Assembly (NCBI RefSeq): GCF_024749285.1
Contig: NZ_CP087196.1
Location: 2,728,001-2,792,000 of the forward strand
Origin: Pseudomonas sp. B21-015
GTDB lineage: Bacteria; Pseudomonadota; Gammaproteobacteria; Pseudomonadales; Pseudomonadaceae
Reading direction: 5' to 3'
DNA length: 64,000 bases
How positions within the stretch are numbered: the stretch's first letter is position 1; each line of letters starts with the position of its first letter. The position numbers were made by a program, and so were the translations under genes. This document shows positions 49,892-60,754 of this stretch, piece by piece. The notes below the pieces were generated by a model. It did not search any database. It saw only the letters and a program-made list of their open reading frames with translations, and was not told the origin of the DNA.

Positions 49892-50533
49892 TTGATTAGG
49901 GTGCTAGTAGTCGATGACCATGATCTCGTTCGTACAGGCATTACACGAATGCTGGCTGACATCGATGGCCTGCAAGTAGTCGGCCAGGCTGAGTCAGGGG
50001 AGGAATCCCTGCTAAAAGCGCGTGAGTTGAAACCCGATGTGGTGCTGATGGACGTCAAGATGCCCGGGATCGGCGGTCTTGAAGCCACGCGCAAATTATT
50101 GCGCAGTCATCCGGACATCAAAGTCGTCGCGGTCACCGTGTGCGAAGAAGATCCGTTTCCTACCCGGCTGCTCCAGGCAGGTGCCGCGGGTTATCTGACC
50201 AAGGGCGCCGGATTGCCGGAAATGGTCCAGGCCATTCGCCTGGTGTTTGCCGGGCAACGCTACATCAGCCCGCAGATTGCCCAGCAACTGGCGATCAAGT
50301 CGTTCCAGCCAACCAACGATTCGCCTTTCGACGCCTTGTCGGAGCGGGAAATCCAGATTGCGTTGATGATTGTCGGCTGTCAGAAGGTGCAGATCATCTC
50401 CGACAAGTTGTGTCTGTCGCCAAAAACAGTGAATACCTACCGTTACCGTATTTTCGAAAAGCTTTCGATCAGCAGCGATGTCGAGTTGACGCTGCTGGCG
50501 GTTCGTCACGGCATGGTTGATGCCAGCCTCTGA
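49892..50533 (+). CDS. gacA: Response regulator GacA
   Basis: A 213-residue NarL/FixJ-type regulator: receiver domain with DDHD, phospho-Asp in [13 protein letters not shown] (about residue 54), and a LuxR-type helix-turn-helix ([17 protein letters not shown] ... [12 protein letters not shown]). With GacS it activates small RNAs that relieve RsmA repression of secondary metabolism. It starts with TTG (49892), as known for Pseudomonas gacA. The uvrC start lies 2 bases after the stop. Confidence 0.95.
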   Translation: MIRVLVVDDHDLVRTGITRMLADIDGLQVVGQAESGEESLLKARELKPDVVLMDVKMPGIGGLEATRKLLRSHPDIKVVAVTVCEEDPFPTRLLQAGAAGYLTKGAGLPEMVQAIRLVFAGQRYISPQIAQQLAIKSFQPTNDSPFDALSEREIQIALMIVGCQKVQIISDKLCLSPKTVNTYRYRIFEKLSISSDVELTLLAVRHGMVDASL

Positions 50534-50535
50534 AA

Positions 50536-52359
50536 ATGACTGAAACCTTCGATCCAAGCGCTTTTCTGTCGACGGTCAGTGGACGGCCGGGTGTCTATCG
50601 CATGTTCGACAGCGATGCCCGCCTGCTTTATGTCGGCAAAGCCAAAAATCTCAAGAAGCGTTTGGCGAGCTACTTCCGCAAAACCGGTCTTGCCCCCAAG
50701 ACCGCTGCGCTGGTAGGCCGTATCGCCCAGGTCGAAACCACCATCACGGCCAACGAAACCGAAGCCTTGTTGCTCGAGCAGACGCTGATCAAGGAGTGGC
50801 GCCCGCCGTACAACATCCTGCTGCGTGACGACAAATCCTACCCTTATGTCTTTCTCTCGGATGGCCAGTTCCCACGCTTGAGCATCCATCGGGGGGCTAA
50901 AAAGGCCAAGGGCAAGTATTTCGGTCCTTACCCCAGCGCAGGTGCGATCCGCGAAAGTCTGAGCCTGCTGCAGAAGGCTTTTTTTGTTCGGCAGTGTGAA
51001 GACAGCTATTACAAGAACCGCACGCGGCCTTGCCTGCAATACCAGATCAAACGCTGCAAGGCGCCATGTGTCGGCCTGGTGGAGCCTGAGGTGTACGCCG
51101 AAGATGTACGCCACTCGGTGATGTTTCTTGAAGGTCGCAGCAATGCACTGGCGGACGAGTTGTCCGCAGCCATGGAGGAGGCGGCGGTCAACCTCGAGTT
51201 CGAGCGCGCCGCCGAGTTGCGTGACCAGATCTCGTTGCTGCGCCGGGTCCAGGACCAGCAGAGCATGGAAGGCGGGACGGGCGATGTCGATGTGATCGCG
51301 GCATTCGTCAACCCGGGTGGCGCCTGCGTGCACTTGATCAGCGTGCGCGGCGGCCGGGTGTTGGGGAGCAAGAACTTCTTCCCGCAGGTGGGTATTGAAG
51401 AAGACGTTTCCGAAGTCATGGCAGCGTTTCTTGGCCAGTACTTCATCAGCAGTCCCGAACGCGACTTGCCGAGCGAACTGATCGTCAACGTGGTTCACGA
51501 AGACTTTCCGACGCTGATCGCAGCCATTGAAGAGCTGCGCGGTCGCGAACTGACCATCAGCCATCGCGTACGTGGCACGCGAGCGCGATGGCAGCAATTG
51601 GCGGTCACCAATGCCGAGCAAGCGCTGGGCGCACGTCTGGCTAACCGGCAACACGTCGCGGCACGTTTCGATGCCCTGGCCGAAGTGCTGAGCCTGGACG
51701 AGCCGCCGCAACGTCTGGAGTGCTACGACATCAGTCATTCCAGTGGCGAAGCCACGGTCGCATCCTGCGTGGTGTTCGGTCCGGAAGGCCCGATCAAGTC
51801 CGACTACCGCCGCTACAACATCGAGGGCGTTACGCCGGGCGACGACTATGCGGCGATGCACCAGGCCCTGACCCGACGCTTCAGCAAATTGAAGGACGGC
51901 GAGGGCAAGTTGCCGGATATCCTGCTGGTCGACGGTGGTAAAGGTCAGCTGTCCATGGCCCGTGACGTGCTCAACGAGTTGGCCGTGCCCGACCTGATTC
52001 TGCTCGGCGTTGCCAAAGGCGCTACGCGCAAGGCCGGTTTCGAAACCTTGTACCTCAACGACGCTGCCCACGAATTCACCTTGCGCGGTGATTCCCCCGC
52101 GCTGCATTTGATTCAGCAGATTCGCGACGAAGCTCACCGTTTTGCCATCACCGGGCACCGTGCACGGCGCGGGAAAACCCGCCGCACCTCGACGCTTGAG
52201 GGCGTTGCCGGCGTCGGGCCGACACGTCGACGCGATTTGTTGAAACATTTTGGTGGATTGCAGGAGCTGTCTCGTGCCAGCATCGAAGAGATCGCCAAAG
52301 CACCCGGGATCAGTAAAAAGCTCGCAGAGTTGATTTATGCAAATCTGCACAGCGAGTAG
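50536..52359 (+). CDS. uvrC: Excinuclease ABC subunit C
   Basis: A 607-residue nucleotide-excision repair endonuclease. GIY-YIG domain at the start ([24 protein letters not shown]), UvrB-interacting UVR region (about residues 200-235), RNase H-like 5' nuclease ([20 protein letters not shown]) and C-terminal helix-hairpin-helix. It forms the conserved gacA-uvrC-pgsA operon. Confidence 0.97.
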   Translation: MTETFDPSAFLSTVSGRPGVYRMFDSDARLLYVGKAKNLKKRLASYFRKTGLAPKTAALVGRIAQVETTITANETEALLLEQTLIKEWRPPYNILLRDDKSYPYVFLSDGQFPRLSIHRGAKKAKGKYFGPYPSAGAIRESLSLLQKAFFVRQCEDSYYKNRTRPCLQYQIKRCKAPCVGLVEPEVYAEDVRHSVMFLEGRSNALADELSAAMEEAAVNLEFERAAELRDQISLLRRVQDQQSMEGGTGDVDVIAAFVNPGGACVHLISVRGGRVLGSKNFFPQVGIEEDVSEVMAAFLGQYFISSPERDLPSELIVNVVHEDFPTLIAAIEELRGRELTISHRVRGTRARWQQLAVTNAEQALGARLANRQHVAARFDALAEVLSLDEPPQRLECYDISHSSGEATVASCVVFGPEGPIKSDYRRYNIEGVTPGDDYAAMHQALTRRFSKLKDGEGKLPDILLVDGGKGQLSMARDVLNELAVPDLILLGVAKGATRKAGFETLYLNDAAHEFTLRGDSPALHLIQQIRDEAHRFAITGHRARRGKTRRTSTLEGVAGVGPTRRRDLLKHFGGLQELSRASIEEIAKAPGISKKLAELIYANLHSE

Positions 52360-52392
52360 AATGCCCAACTCACCTCGTAGCCAGTTGTGCCG

Positions 52393-52953
52393 ATGAATAT
52401 CCCTAATCTGATTACCGTTCTACGCGTCCTGCTCATTCCGATCTTCATTTTGCTGTTTTACTTGCCTTACCACTGGAGCTATCTGGCGTCGGCTTCGGTC
52501 TTTGCCTTTGCCGCCGCGACCGACTGGCTGGATGGGTATCTGGCCCGACGTCTGGAACAAAGCACACCGTTCGGGGCCTTCCTCGACCCTGTTGCGGACA
52601 AGCTGATGGTCGCCGTTGCACTGGTTCTGCTGGTGCAAGAGCATGGCAACCTGTGGCTCACGCTGCCGGCCGCCGTCATCATCGGTCGCGAAATTGTCGT
52701 CTCGGCACTGCGCGAGTGGATGGCCGAACTCGGCGCCCGCGCCCATGTAGCGGTATCGAACCTGGGCAAATGGAAAACCGCCGCGCAAATGCTGGCGCTG
52801 GTTATCCTGTTGGCTAATCCGTCGGACTTCAGCTTCTGGGTCCTGATGGGGTACGCCTTGCTGATGGTGTCTGCTGGCCTGACGTTGTGGTCCATGGTCC
52901 AATACTTGCGGGCTGCCTGGCCACATCTGAAGACGGATGTGGAAAAGAAATAA
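52393..52953 (+). CDS. pgsA: CDP-diacylglycerol-glycerol-3-phosphate 3-phosphatidyltransferase
   Basis: A 186-residue membrane enzyme making phosphatidylglycerophosphate. The CDP-alcohol phosphotransferase signature is read as [20 protein letters not shown] ending in AFLDPVADK. Several membrane helices follow. ATG at 52393; a GTG two codons earlier is possible. It ends the gacA-uvrC operon. Confidence 0.95.
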   Translation: MNIPNLITVLRVLLIPIFILLFYLPYHWSYLASASVFAFAAATDWLDGYLARRLEQSTPFGAFLDPVADKLMVAVALVLLVQEHGNLWLTLPAAVIIGREIVVSALREWMAELGARAHVAVSNLGKWKTAAQMLALVILLANPSDFSFWVLMGYALLMVSAGLTLWSMVQYLRAAWPHLKTDVEKK

Positions 52954-52973
52954 AACTTTTTTGAATCAAGGGG

Positions 52974-53001
52974 TTGACGGGGGATGTGGATTCTATAGAA
53001 T
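52974..53001 (+). promoter_or_regulatory. Sigma-70 promoter of tRNA-Gly
   Basis: TTGACG (52974-52979), 16 bases, TAGAAT (52996-53001), then 15 bases to the tRNA. Confidence 0.7.
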
Positions 53002-53016
53002 GCGCCTCACCAAGAC

Positions 53017-53092
<76 letters not shown>

Positions 53093-53323
53093 AATATTGA
53101 TCTACAGATGTCTACTGAAATCTGTAAGTCATTGAAAATAGAGGCTTCGGCCTCTTTTTTCGTTCCAGTGATTTCTACTGAAAACCACCCCCAGCCACGC
53201 TTTTTTTGTACATCAAAACGTACATCGAAATCCGGGCTCAGGATGTGCCAGTTTTCAGATAGATGATGCATTGCTGGAACCCGTACATCTCTCCTCAATC
53301 GATCGAGACGAGGAGATGTACAT

Positions 53324-53969
53324 ATGCCTTTGACTGATACGGCTGTTCGCCACGCAAAAAACCTCGGAAGAAATTACAGCCTCAAGGATATGGACGGCTT
53401 GCACCTATTCGTCAGTTCGACGGGTGCCAAGAGCTGGCATTTTCGTTTCACCTGGTTAGGCAAGCCGGCTCGCATCTCCTTGGGAATGTATCCGGAGTTG
53501 AGCCTTAAAGACGCTCGTTTTGCTCGCGACAATGCGCGTACCCAAGTCGCGAAGGGGATCGATCCTCGAGCCGCTCGAAGAGAGGATCGCTGCCTTGGCT
53601 GCTGATGAGAATTCTTTTGCTGCAGTCTTTCTTGCCTGGCGAACCTTCAAGGCGGTTACATTGAAGCTCGGACGCCAAACCTCGCTTTCTCAGATTGATC
53701 GTATTTTTGCCAAAGACGTTTTGCCTTTGCTTGGGCCTCTACCTATTGCCGAGATTTCTCGTCAGCACTTGATCGAATTGCTGCGCAGAATTGAGAGTCG
53801 TCAGGCGTTCACTACCGCGGAAAAATGCCGGACCTGGTTCAACCAATTGTTCCGCTATGCCATGGTTGAAAAGGGACTGATGACCAATCCCTCAGCAGAT
53901 CTCGATATTGTCGCCATTCCCAAGCCGCCAGTGACAAACAACCCTGGGAGGTATTGCGAACGGAGATAG
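53324..53969 (+). pseudogene. Tyrosine integrase remnant (frameshifted, truncated)
   Basis: The first part (MPLTDTAVRHAKNLGRNYSL ... KGIDPRAARRE) is the N-terminal DUF4102 domain of P4-type integrases. The reading frame shifts by one base near 53580; the continuation (IAALAADENSFAAVFLAW ... RYAMVEKGLMTNPSADL) is the core-binding domain. Similarity stops near 53945, before the catalytic R-H-R-Y domain. Dead remnant of an element inserted at tRNA-Gly. Confidence 0.85.
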
Positions 53970-54252
53970 AGCCATGTGCACCGTTGGTCTAAGGGGTTTC
54001 CACTCACCGTTCAAGCAGCAAATCCGGATACCTACCATCGTACTTTGCGATGGCTCATAACGCAGGATGCGATTGGTGTCGTTGAGGTCCGACTCACTAG
54101 AGTTGGCGCTGCACCGCGCCGTTGGTTGGCGTTTGGGGCGCCACAACAACAAGAACAAGGTATCGGCAGATGAGTGAGTCCAGATCCGGCACAGCGATCA
54201 TCCCGTGCGCCAAGGGCAGGCTGTTTCTCCATGACCGTGCGAGGAGTTGGAC

Positions 54253-55387
54253 ATGCTCGTATTGAATCGCGTGCTCGGAAATCTGTCGGTTGGGGGTAAG
54301 CTATTGTTGGGTTTTGGCCTGGTGCTGCTGGTGACCCTGGGGGGGCGCGCTCACGGCGTTTCGTTCCCTGGGTGTGCTGCAGCAGCGCGGTGAGCAATCG
54401 CGTCAGGAATCATCGATCCAGGCCCTGATCCTGCGTGCGCGTATCGACGAGAAAGCATTCGCCCTGGATCTCGCCCCGCAGCGCCTGGAGCAAGTCCGCG
54501 AGACGATCGGAAAACTGAATCAGCAACTCGATGATCACCCGACCAACAGCGCAACGCACGCCACCGTTCGCACGGCCGTCAGCGTTTACCTGGAGCAGTT
54601 CCTCGGCTATGCCGATTCGTTGCGTCGGGCTCGCGAAGCGCGACTGCGCATGCAGGCACTGGCGCAGACGGCTGGCGACAGTTTTACCCTGCTGTTTCTC
54701 GACCAACTGGATGCGCTTAACGCTCGGTTAGGGCAGGGGACGCCGCCGAGCAGCGATCAGATGGTGTTGCTTGAGCAGACGGCCGCGTTGCGGGATAAGC
54801 TCGCCAAGCTGCGCGACAGTGAGCTGGTGGCCGAAGTGGCCACGGCCTGGCTGACCCTGGCGCCTGACAACGAGCGCCTGCACCTGGCCCAGGAGACCTT
54901 GCGCAGCCAGCAGGCGACCTACGAATTGACCCAACGCAGCCACGCCTTGGGCGGCTCCTCCGGTCTTTCCGTGGCCCAGGCGCAAACCACCGTGGAGTCG
55001 GCGCGGGTCGACGCGGCGGCGTATGAAAGCCAGATCCTGCAGGATCGCAACGCATTGCGCCTGCTGGTGGGCAGCGACATTCCCGAAGAGTTGTTACCGG
55101 GCGCGTACCTGGAATCGGCCGCGGCGCTGGTGCAGGTGCCGGCAGAGCTGCCTTCCAGTCTGTTGCAACGACGCCCCGATGTGCTGGCCGCCGAGCACAC
55201 GCTCAAGTCGGCCAATATCGACATCGGCGCCGCCCGTGCGGCGTTCTTTCCCAGCATCAGCCTGACGGCCAATGCCGGTTCCTCAAGTTCGGCCTTGTCC
55301 GGTCTCTTCAAGTCCGGCAGTGGTGCCTGGACGTTTGCCCCGAGCATCAGCCTGCCGATCTTCGATGCCGGCAGTATGTGGCAGTGA
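54253..55387 (+). pseudogene. Chimeric pseudogene: chemoreceptor N-terminus fused to efflux outer-membrane protein C-terminus
   Basis: From the ATG at 54253 (GAGGAG upstream) the frame encodes a chemoreceptor start (first membrane helix [14 protein letters not shown]). One extra G in a seven-G run (54339-54345) shifts the frame. The rest reads as a helical chemoreceptor sensor domain up to about 54830 ([11 protein letters not shown]). There it joins [19 protein letters not shown], the C-terminal half of an OprM/TtgC-type efflux channel. The protein ends early at [14 protein letters not shown] deletion fusing two genes explains it. From 54374 on, 337 codons remain open. Confidence 0.8.
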
Positions 55388-55449
55388 GTAAGCTCAGTTC
55401 CCACAGAGGATTTGTGGTGAACACTGAATCCATGAACCCCTGAGCCACC

Positions 55450-55545
55450 CTTGTGGGAGCGAGCTTGCTCGCGATAGCGTCAGCACATTCAACATCCCTG
55501 CCAGTTGATCCACCGCCATCGCGAGCAAGCTCAGCTCCCACAGGG
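55450..55545. repeat. REP pair
   Basis: CTTGTGGGAGCGAGCTTGCTC facing ATCGCGAGCAAGCTCAGCTCC across about 50 bases, between the chimeric pseudogene and the AraC gene. Confidence 0.85.
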
Positions 55546-55576
55546 GAATGGTGAACCATAGGAATTGGAAACTGGC

Positions 55577-56575
55577 TCAAGCCGCCGTCGATTTTTCCCG
55601 ACAGTCACTCGCGGTGTCGCGGAATAGCCGAGGTGACATGCCGAACGTCGATTTGAAATGCCGGCTGAAGTGGGAGCTGCTGCCATAGCCCCAGGCGTAG
55701 GCGATCTCGGTGAGCGAGCGGTGGGCATGTTCCCGGTTGCGCAGGTCTTCGGCACAACGTGACAGGCGCCGCTGCCAGATGTATTCGCTGACACTGCACC
55801 CCAGTTCATCCTGGAAGGCGCGGTGCAGGCTGCGCACCGAGCACTGTTCGGCGTTGGCGATGCGTTCGATGGTCAGGTCGCGGTCGGCCAGGTGGCGCTC
55901 GATGTACGCCTTGAGGCGGTTTTGCTTGAAGAAGCGGAAGTCGTGTTCGAGTTGCTTTTCTTCCTGTTTGTTCTTCAGCGCGTTATCCAGCAGCCCGGTG
56001 ATGCTGTCACCGATCAGCCCGGCCGAATGGTTGTTCAGCAAGGGGTATTGGTTGTAGGCATCGCTGATCAGGTGCATGAGCATCCGCCCCAGTCCATTGC
56101 GACCGTTAAGGTGCATGTCGGCGGTTTGCGCGAGCTGCCCGGATGCCCCCTGGAATAGCAGGATGAAGTGTTCGCAACCTTGCGTGCTGGTCACGTTGAA
56201 AGGTTTGCCGCAGTCCACCAGGAGCATTTCGTCAGGGGCCAGCACGCTGCTTTGCTGGCCCTGCTCGAAATGACTGACGCCAGCTACCTGCATGATCAAC
56301 ATGCGCGGCGTGTCGAGGGCGTCGATCGCTTTGCTCAGGTGGCGCGAATATCGATGGGCGCTGGCGGTCATTCGACAGAAACGCAACTGGCCCAGGTCCC
56401 CGTACTCCAGCCGACCCTGGAAGTTGCTGTCATGCAACGGGTCGATGAACGTCGATTCCAGCCGTTTTATATAGTCCGGCGTACGCCCCAGGTGATCGCT
56501 CATGAACTCTTTCCATTTCATCAGGCGGTCGGAGCGAACAACCTGATCGGTGGACACGCAGGCTAAATGGTTCAT
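55577..56575 (-). CDS. AraC-family transcriptional regulator
   Basis: 332 residues: an N-terminal effector domain (about 1-215, AraC_binding_2-like, as in FeaR) and a C-terminal double helix-turn-helix (IERIANAEQCSVRSLHRAF and LTEIAYAWGYGSSSHFSRHF). It lies 88 bases downstream of the aldehyde dehydrogenase gene on the same strand. It is the likely second regulator of the aromatic cluster, alongside an IclR protein. Confidence 0.85.
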   Translation of the reverse strand: MNHLACVSTDQVVRSDRLMKWKEFMSDHLGRTPDYIKRLESTFIDPLHDSNFQGRLEYGDLGQLRFCRMTASAHRYSRHLSKAIDALDTPRMLIMQVAGVSHFEQGQQSSVLAPDEMLLVDCGKPFNVTSTQGCEHFILLFQGASGQLAQTADMHLNGRNGLGRMLMHLISDAYNQYPLLNNHSAGLIGDSITGLLDNALKNKQEEKQLEHDFRFFKQNRLKAYIERHLADRDLTIERIANAEQCSVRSLHRAFQDELGCSVSEYIWQRRLSRCAEDLRNREHAHRSLTEIAYAWGYGSSSHFSRHFKSTFGMSPRLFRDTASDCREKSTAA

Positions 56576-56663
56576 TTTTCGCCTCTATTTATTATTGTTT
56601 TCTGACGGATCGGGCAAAGGGGTCGATTTGCCCGATCCGGGTCTGATCAAGGGTGCCAAAGAC

Positions 56664-58142
56664 TCAGAACGGGTAGTGATGGCCTCCGGGCTGCCAGGTC
56701 ACCCAATGGGCACGGGTAAACTCATCCAGGGCATAGTGACCGTTGAAGCGACCGAGGCCGGAATTCTTTTCACCACCGAACGGGGCATTGGGTTGGTCAT
56801 CGACGGTGATGTCGTTGATATGGGTCATGCCCGCCACAATGCCACGGGCGAAATTCAAGCCACGGGCCATGTCCCGAGTGAACACGGCGCTGGACAGGCC
56901 ATACTCGCTGGCGTTCGCCAACGCCAATGCATGGGTTTCGTTTTCTGCGACCAGCAGCGGCAGCAGAGGGCCGAACGTTTCATCGCGGGCCAGTTCCTGA
57001 TCGGCTGCTACTTCGCCGAACACGTGGGCCGGTAGTACCAGCCCGGATGCCGGACCGCCGCAAAGCGGCTTGAGGCCGGCACGCTGGGCACCATCGATTT
57101 TGCGCAGCAGGCCATCGAGCTGGCTCTGATTGACCACTGGCCCGATCACCGTATCCGCCAGGGCAGGGTCACCGGTCTTGAGGTTGCGCACGCGCTCTAC
57201 TACCAGCGCCGCGAAATCGGCATACAGCGAGCGGTCGACGATCACCCGGTTGACGCTCATGCAGATTTGGCCCTGGTGCAGGAAACGCCCGACCACCGCA
57301 GCGTGCGCCGCAACTTCAATGTCGGCGTCATCCAGCACCACCAGCGGCGCGTTGCCGCCCAGTTCCAGGGCCACGCGCTTGATGTGTTTGCCTCCGGTGG
57401 CAATACGGCCGACATTGCGTCCCACATCCGTCGAACCGGTGAAGGAAATCAGGCTCGGCACCGGGTGCTCGACGAAGGCATCGCCGATTTCCGAGCCTGC
57501 GCCGACCACGACGTTGAGCGAACCCTCGGGGAAGCCGGCTTCTTCGAACAGGTGGGCAATCAGCAGGCCGCCGGTCACCGCTGTGTCGCTGGCGGGCTTG
57601 AGCACGATCGTGTTGCCCAGGGCGAGTGCCGGCACCACCGAGCGCATGCTCAGGTACAGCGGGAAATTCCATGGGCTGATCACGCCCACCACACCCAAGG
57701 GCTCACGGAAGACAAAACTCTGTTCGCCGGGCTTGTAGCTGGTCAGGATCCGACCTTCAACCTGCATCGGCATCGTCGTGCATTCGCGCACCAGGTTCAG
57801 CGTGAATTGCCATTCCATGCTCGCCTTGATCCGGGTGCTGCCGGACTCGTGGATCAGCCAGTCGATGATCTCTTCACGGCGGTTCTGGATGACTTGGGCG
57901 AGCTTTTCAAGTTGTGCGCCGCGCTGGGTGGGGTGCAGCTGTGCCCACGCTGCCTGCGCCTGGTGCGCGGCCTGATAGGCGTCGTCGAGATCGGCAATCG
58001 AGGCCAGGGGCATCTCCAGCAATTGTTCGCCATTGAAGGGATTGCGGTCGTCCAGGCGGCGTGCGGAGCGCCCTGCACGCCAGGTGCCGTTGATGTATTG
58101 GTCGCCGTTGATGACGTAGGGCGCGAGCGGTTGAGTCGTCAT
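56664..58142 (-). CDS. Aromatic aldehyde dehydrogenase (ALDH superfamily)
   Basis: A 492-residue NAD(P)-dependent aldehyde dehydrogenase. [19 protein letters not shown] and [10 protein letters not shown] form the cofactor site; catalytic Glu in LELGGNAP (about 260) and Cys in [11 protein letters not shown] (about 293). It resembles benzaldehyde/vanillin dehydrogenases. In this cluster it may oxidise the aldehyde released by the carotenoid-oxygenase-family enzyme. Confidence 0.85.
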   Translation of the reverse strand: MTTQPLAPYVINGDQYINGTWRAGRSARRLDDRNPFNGEQLLEMPLASIADLDDAYQAAHQAQAAWAQLHPTQRGAQLEKLAQVIQNRREEIIDWLIHESGSTRIKASMEWQFTLNLVRECTTMPMQVEGRILTSYKPGEQSFVFREPLGVVGVISPWNFPLYLSMRSVVPALALGNTIVLKPASDTAVTGGLLIAHLFEEAGFPEGSLNVVVGAGSEIGDAFVEHPVPSLISFTGSTDVGRNVGRIATGGKHIKRVALELGGNAPLVVLDDADIEVAAHAAVVGRFLHQGQICMSVNRVIVDRSLYADFAALVVERVRNLKTGDPALADTVIGPVVNQSQLDGLLRKIDGAQRAGLKPLCGGPASGLVLPAHVFGEVAADQELARDETFGPLLPLLVAENETHALALANASEYGLSSAVFTRDMARGLNFARGIVAGMTHINDITVDDQPNAPFGGEKNSGLGRFNGHYALDEFTRAHWVTWQPGGHHYPF

Positions 58143-58215
58143 GGTCTTTTACCTTTGGAGGCAGGTGGTCGCCTCGTTTAGAAATTAAGGTGCAAACGCC
58201 GATGGGGAAAACTGC

Positions 58216-59064
58216 TCAGCTCCTGATCCAGGCGCGGCCCCAGGAATTGAGTGTGTATTCCTCCTGTGCCCAGACACCGGGCTGGCGGGAGGCATCGGTG
58301 ACTTCGAGCTCGGCCGAGAACTCCAGGCGGTTGCGATCGGCATCGACCACCATGAAGAACAGATTGTTGCCCGGCCCATGTCGGCCGGGGCCGAAGAAAA
58401 TGGTGATGCGCTCCTTGGCGAAGCGATCACCCCAGTCGCGGATGTCATTCCATTCGTTGGTTTCGTAACAGTGGTGGTCCCACTCGTTTTTCGAACCGCG
58501 GAAAAACGCCAAGGTGTGGTGTTCGTCGTCCGAGCGCAGGAAGCACGTCGTGAGTTGGCCGGTCTGCTCGTCCACGACATTGTCCGAAACGGTAAAGCCC
58601 ACCGTGTTGACGTAGAAATCAATCATGGCTTCCAGCTCCGTGGTCTGGAACACCACGTGTTGCAAGCGGCCGGGCATGCCTTGGCCTGAGGCCTGGAGAG
58701 CAGGGTGAGCGACGCCAAATATCGTTTGCCGGCCCTGGGGATCACGGATCAGGAAAGCCCCCGTTTCGAGCAGCGGCGAGTCGACCTCTTCGATGACGCA
58801 GCCGTTGCCGAGCAGGCGAACCCGCAGTGCTTGCAGTCGAGGCTGACTGCCCAGGTCGAACGCCGCCGCGAGCAGGCCGCTGTGGTCGGCGGGAGACACG
58901 AGCATGGCGCGTTGCGGGCCGCTGAGCATCCAGCTGCCATCGGCTTGCGCCTGGCTGTCCATGTCCAGCATCCGTCGATAGAAATCGATTTGCCGTTGCG
59001 CGTCCTTGCTCGCCAGGTGCAAGTAGCACAGGCGTGCAGGTGTGGAAGTCTGGAGTGTTTGCAT
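58216..59064 (-). CDS. VOC-family extradiol-type ring-cleavage dioxygenase
   Basis: 282 residues in two glyoxalase/VOC modules. The type I extradiol metal triad appears intact in the C-terminal half: His in GRLQHVVFQT, His in DDEHHTLAFF, Glu in DRNRLEFSAE, with the FFGPGRHGPGNNLFF block between. It should open a catechol-type ring using Fe(II) and O2. GAGG precedes the ATG at 59064. It lies 22 bases after the flavin hydroxylase gene, in the same operon. Confidence 0.82.
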   Translation of the reverse strand: MQTLQTSTPARLCYLHLASKDAQRQIDFYRRMLDMDSQAQADGSWMLSGPQRAMLVSPADHSGLLAAAFDLGSQPRLQALRVRLLGNGCVIEEVDSPLLETGAFLIRDPQGRQTIFGVAHPALQASGQGMPGRLQHVVFQTTELEAMIDFYVNTVGFTVSDNVVDEQTGQLTTCFLRSDDEHHTLAFFRGSKNEWDHHCYETNEWNDIRDWGDRFAKERITIFFGPGRHGPGNNLFFMVVDADRNRLEFSAELEVTDASRQPGVWAQEEYTLNSWGRAWIRS

Positions 59065-59086
59065 AACCACCTCTGTGCTTGAAGGT

Positions 59087-60733
59087 TTAATGAAAGACGG
59101 GCGCGATGCTCGGCTCGATTGCGCTGCTGTGGGCCACGCTGATGCCGAACAGCGACTGCAACGATTCGGCGGCCCGGGTTTCGGTAGCCTTGTCGAAAAT
59201 CGCGGCGATATAGCGATCCGGGCGCAGCAGCAGGAACGGGTGCGAATCGCCCAGCAGGGTTTTGAGCTGGCCTTCACGGTCCTGGAGCACCGTGCAGCCC
59301 GGGATCGATGGCATGGCCTGGACAGACGCGGGCAGGATCAGGATGCGTCTGGCTTCAAGGTGGCTCCAGAGGCCATGCTTGAGTTCATCGATACGCTGGC
59401 GGGTCGGGTCGCCGTATTGAATCAAGGCGAAGCCGGCGCCGATGGCGTCATCGAGCAGGCGTTCCTGGCCGTGGGCGTCGGTGAGCATCGGTTGCGGGAA
59501 CATCTGTCCGCAGGACAATGTGCCTGCTTGCCCCTCGGTCAGCACCAGGCCCCGGGTGAAGCGGGGTTTGGGCTTGAAGCGCATTTGCAGGAAATAATCG
59601 CGCAACGGCGGCAACAGGCCGATCAAGGCGAATGCCCCACTGATCAGGCGAGCGCGCAGGACGGTGGCAGGTGCCATGACCACGCCGAGGTTCAAGGCCA
59701 ACTTGATCAAGGCCCACGCATGATCACGACGCTCGCTTTCGTAGGACAGCAGTGCGCTTTCCGCCATTTTTCCCTTCAGCACGCCGACCAGCTTCCAGCC
59801 CAGGTTGTGGGCATCGCGAACGCCGCTGTTCATGCCTTGCCCGGCATAGGGCGGGGTCAGGTGCGCGGCGTCGCCGGCGAGAAACACCCGCTGCACCTGC
59901 CACTGCTCGGCGACCCGGGCGTGGAAGGTGTAGACCGTCTTGCGCACGATGGAAACCGGCGTGTCTCCCTTGAACGGGCGTAGCAATGCTTGCAGGCAGG
60001 TTTCGTCGAGCACCTGTTCGTCCGTTTCATCGGGCTTGAGCAGGAACTCGAATCGGCGCGTACGGTGAGGGCCGGGCACTTCCACCACCGGGCGCCTGGC
60101 GTCGCAATACACGCGGGTCTGCCAGAAGGGGTCGTCGTCCTGGTCGGTATCGACCACCAGCCAGCGCGAGGAGAAGCTCGAGCCGACCATCTCGATCCCG
60201 AGTTGCTTGCGCACCGGGCTACGGCCGCCGTCGCAGGCCACCAGGTAAGCCGCGTGGACTTCCATCAGTTGTCCTTCGGCGTCACGCACCAGTGCGCACA
60301 CGCCGTGTTGGTCCTGGGTGAATTCCACCAAGTCGTGGCTGAACCGAGCCGTCAGGCTGGCAAAACGTTCGAGACCTGTCCTGAGGGTGTTTTCAAACAG
60401 CGGTTGGCGAAAGGCGTTGCGCTTGGGGAACCCATACAGCTTGCCGGTCGGCTCGACCTTGCCGAAGCAGCGACCGCCGGGCCGGGTGAAGTAATGCACG
60501 CCGTAGCCGGGCACGACATCACGCAGCACGGCGGCATCGAGCCCGATGGCCTGCATGGTGCGCAAGGATTCGTCATCGATTGAAACCGCCCGTGGCTCGG
60601 TCACGGTGCCCGGCTTGCGATCGATGATCAGGGTGTCCACATCGGCTTGGCCGAGCAGGTTGGCCAGGGTCAGCCCGGTAGGGCCGGCGCCGATGATCAG
60701 GACCTGGGTGTTGATGCGTTTGAGGGTTGTCAT
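59087..60733 (-). CDS. FAD-dependent aromatic hydroxylase (MhpA-like)
   Basis: A 548-residue class A flavin monooxygenase: GAGPTGLTLANLL for FAD (about residue 15), DGGRSPVRKQLGIE (the DG motif) and RVFLAGDAAHLTPPYAGQGM. It resembles 3-(3-hydroxyphenyl)propionate hydroxylase. It would add a hydroxyl group ortho to a phenol, making the substrate for the adjacent dioxygenase. Confidence 0.87.
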   Translation of the reverse strand: MTTLKRINTQVLIIGAGPTGLTLANLLGQADVDTLIIDRKPGTVTEPRAVSIDDESLRTMQAIGLDAAVLRDVVPGYGVHYFTRPGGRCFGKVEPTGKLYGFPKRNAFRQPLFENTLRTGLERFASLTARFSHDLVEFTQDQHGVCALVRDAEGQLMEVHAAYLVACDGGRSPVRKQLGIEMVGSSFSSRWLVVDTDQDDDPFWQTRVYCDARRPVVEVPGPHRTRRFEFLLKPDETDEQVLDETCLQALLRPFKGDTPVSIVRKTVYTFHARVAEQWQVQRVFLAGDAAHLTPPYAGQGMNSGVRDAHNLGWKLVGVLKGKMAESALLSYESERRDHAWALIKLALNLGVVMAPATVLRARLISGAFALIGLLPPLRDYFLQMRFKPKPRFTRGLVLTEGQAGTLSCGQMFPQPMLTDAHGQERLLDDAIGAGFALIQYGDPTRQRIDELKHGLWSHLEARRILILPASVQAMPSIPGCTVLQDREGQLKTLLGDSHPFLLLRPDRYIAAIFDKATETRAAESLQSLFGISVAHSSAIEPSIAPVFH

Positions 60734-60754
60734 TGTTATTCCCTTCCGGATGGC

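Noticed and set aside
53976..54173. 65-codon frame after the integrase remnant
   Set aside because: No homology recognised, no ribosome site, and it sits in rearranged debris.
54374..55387. Intact efflux outer-membrane lipoprotein or intact chemoreceptor
   Set aside because: It contains only the first part of one and the last part of the other, with no signalling domain, no lipoprotein signal and no export sequence in frame.
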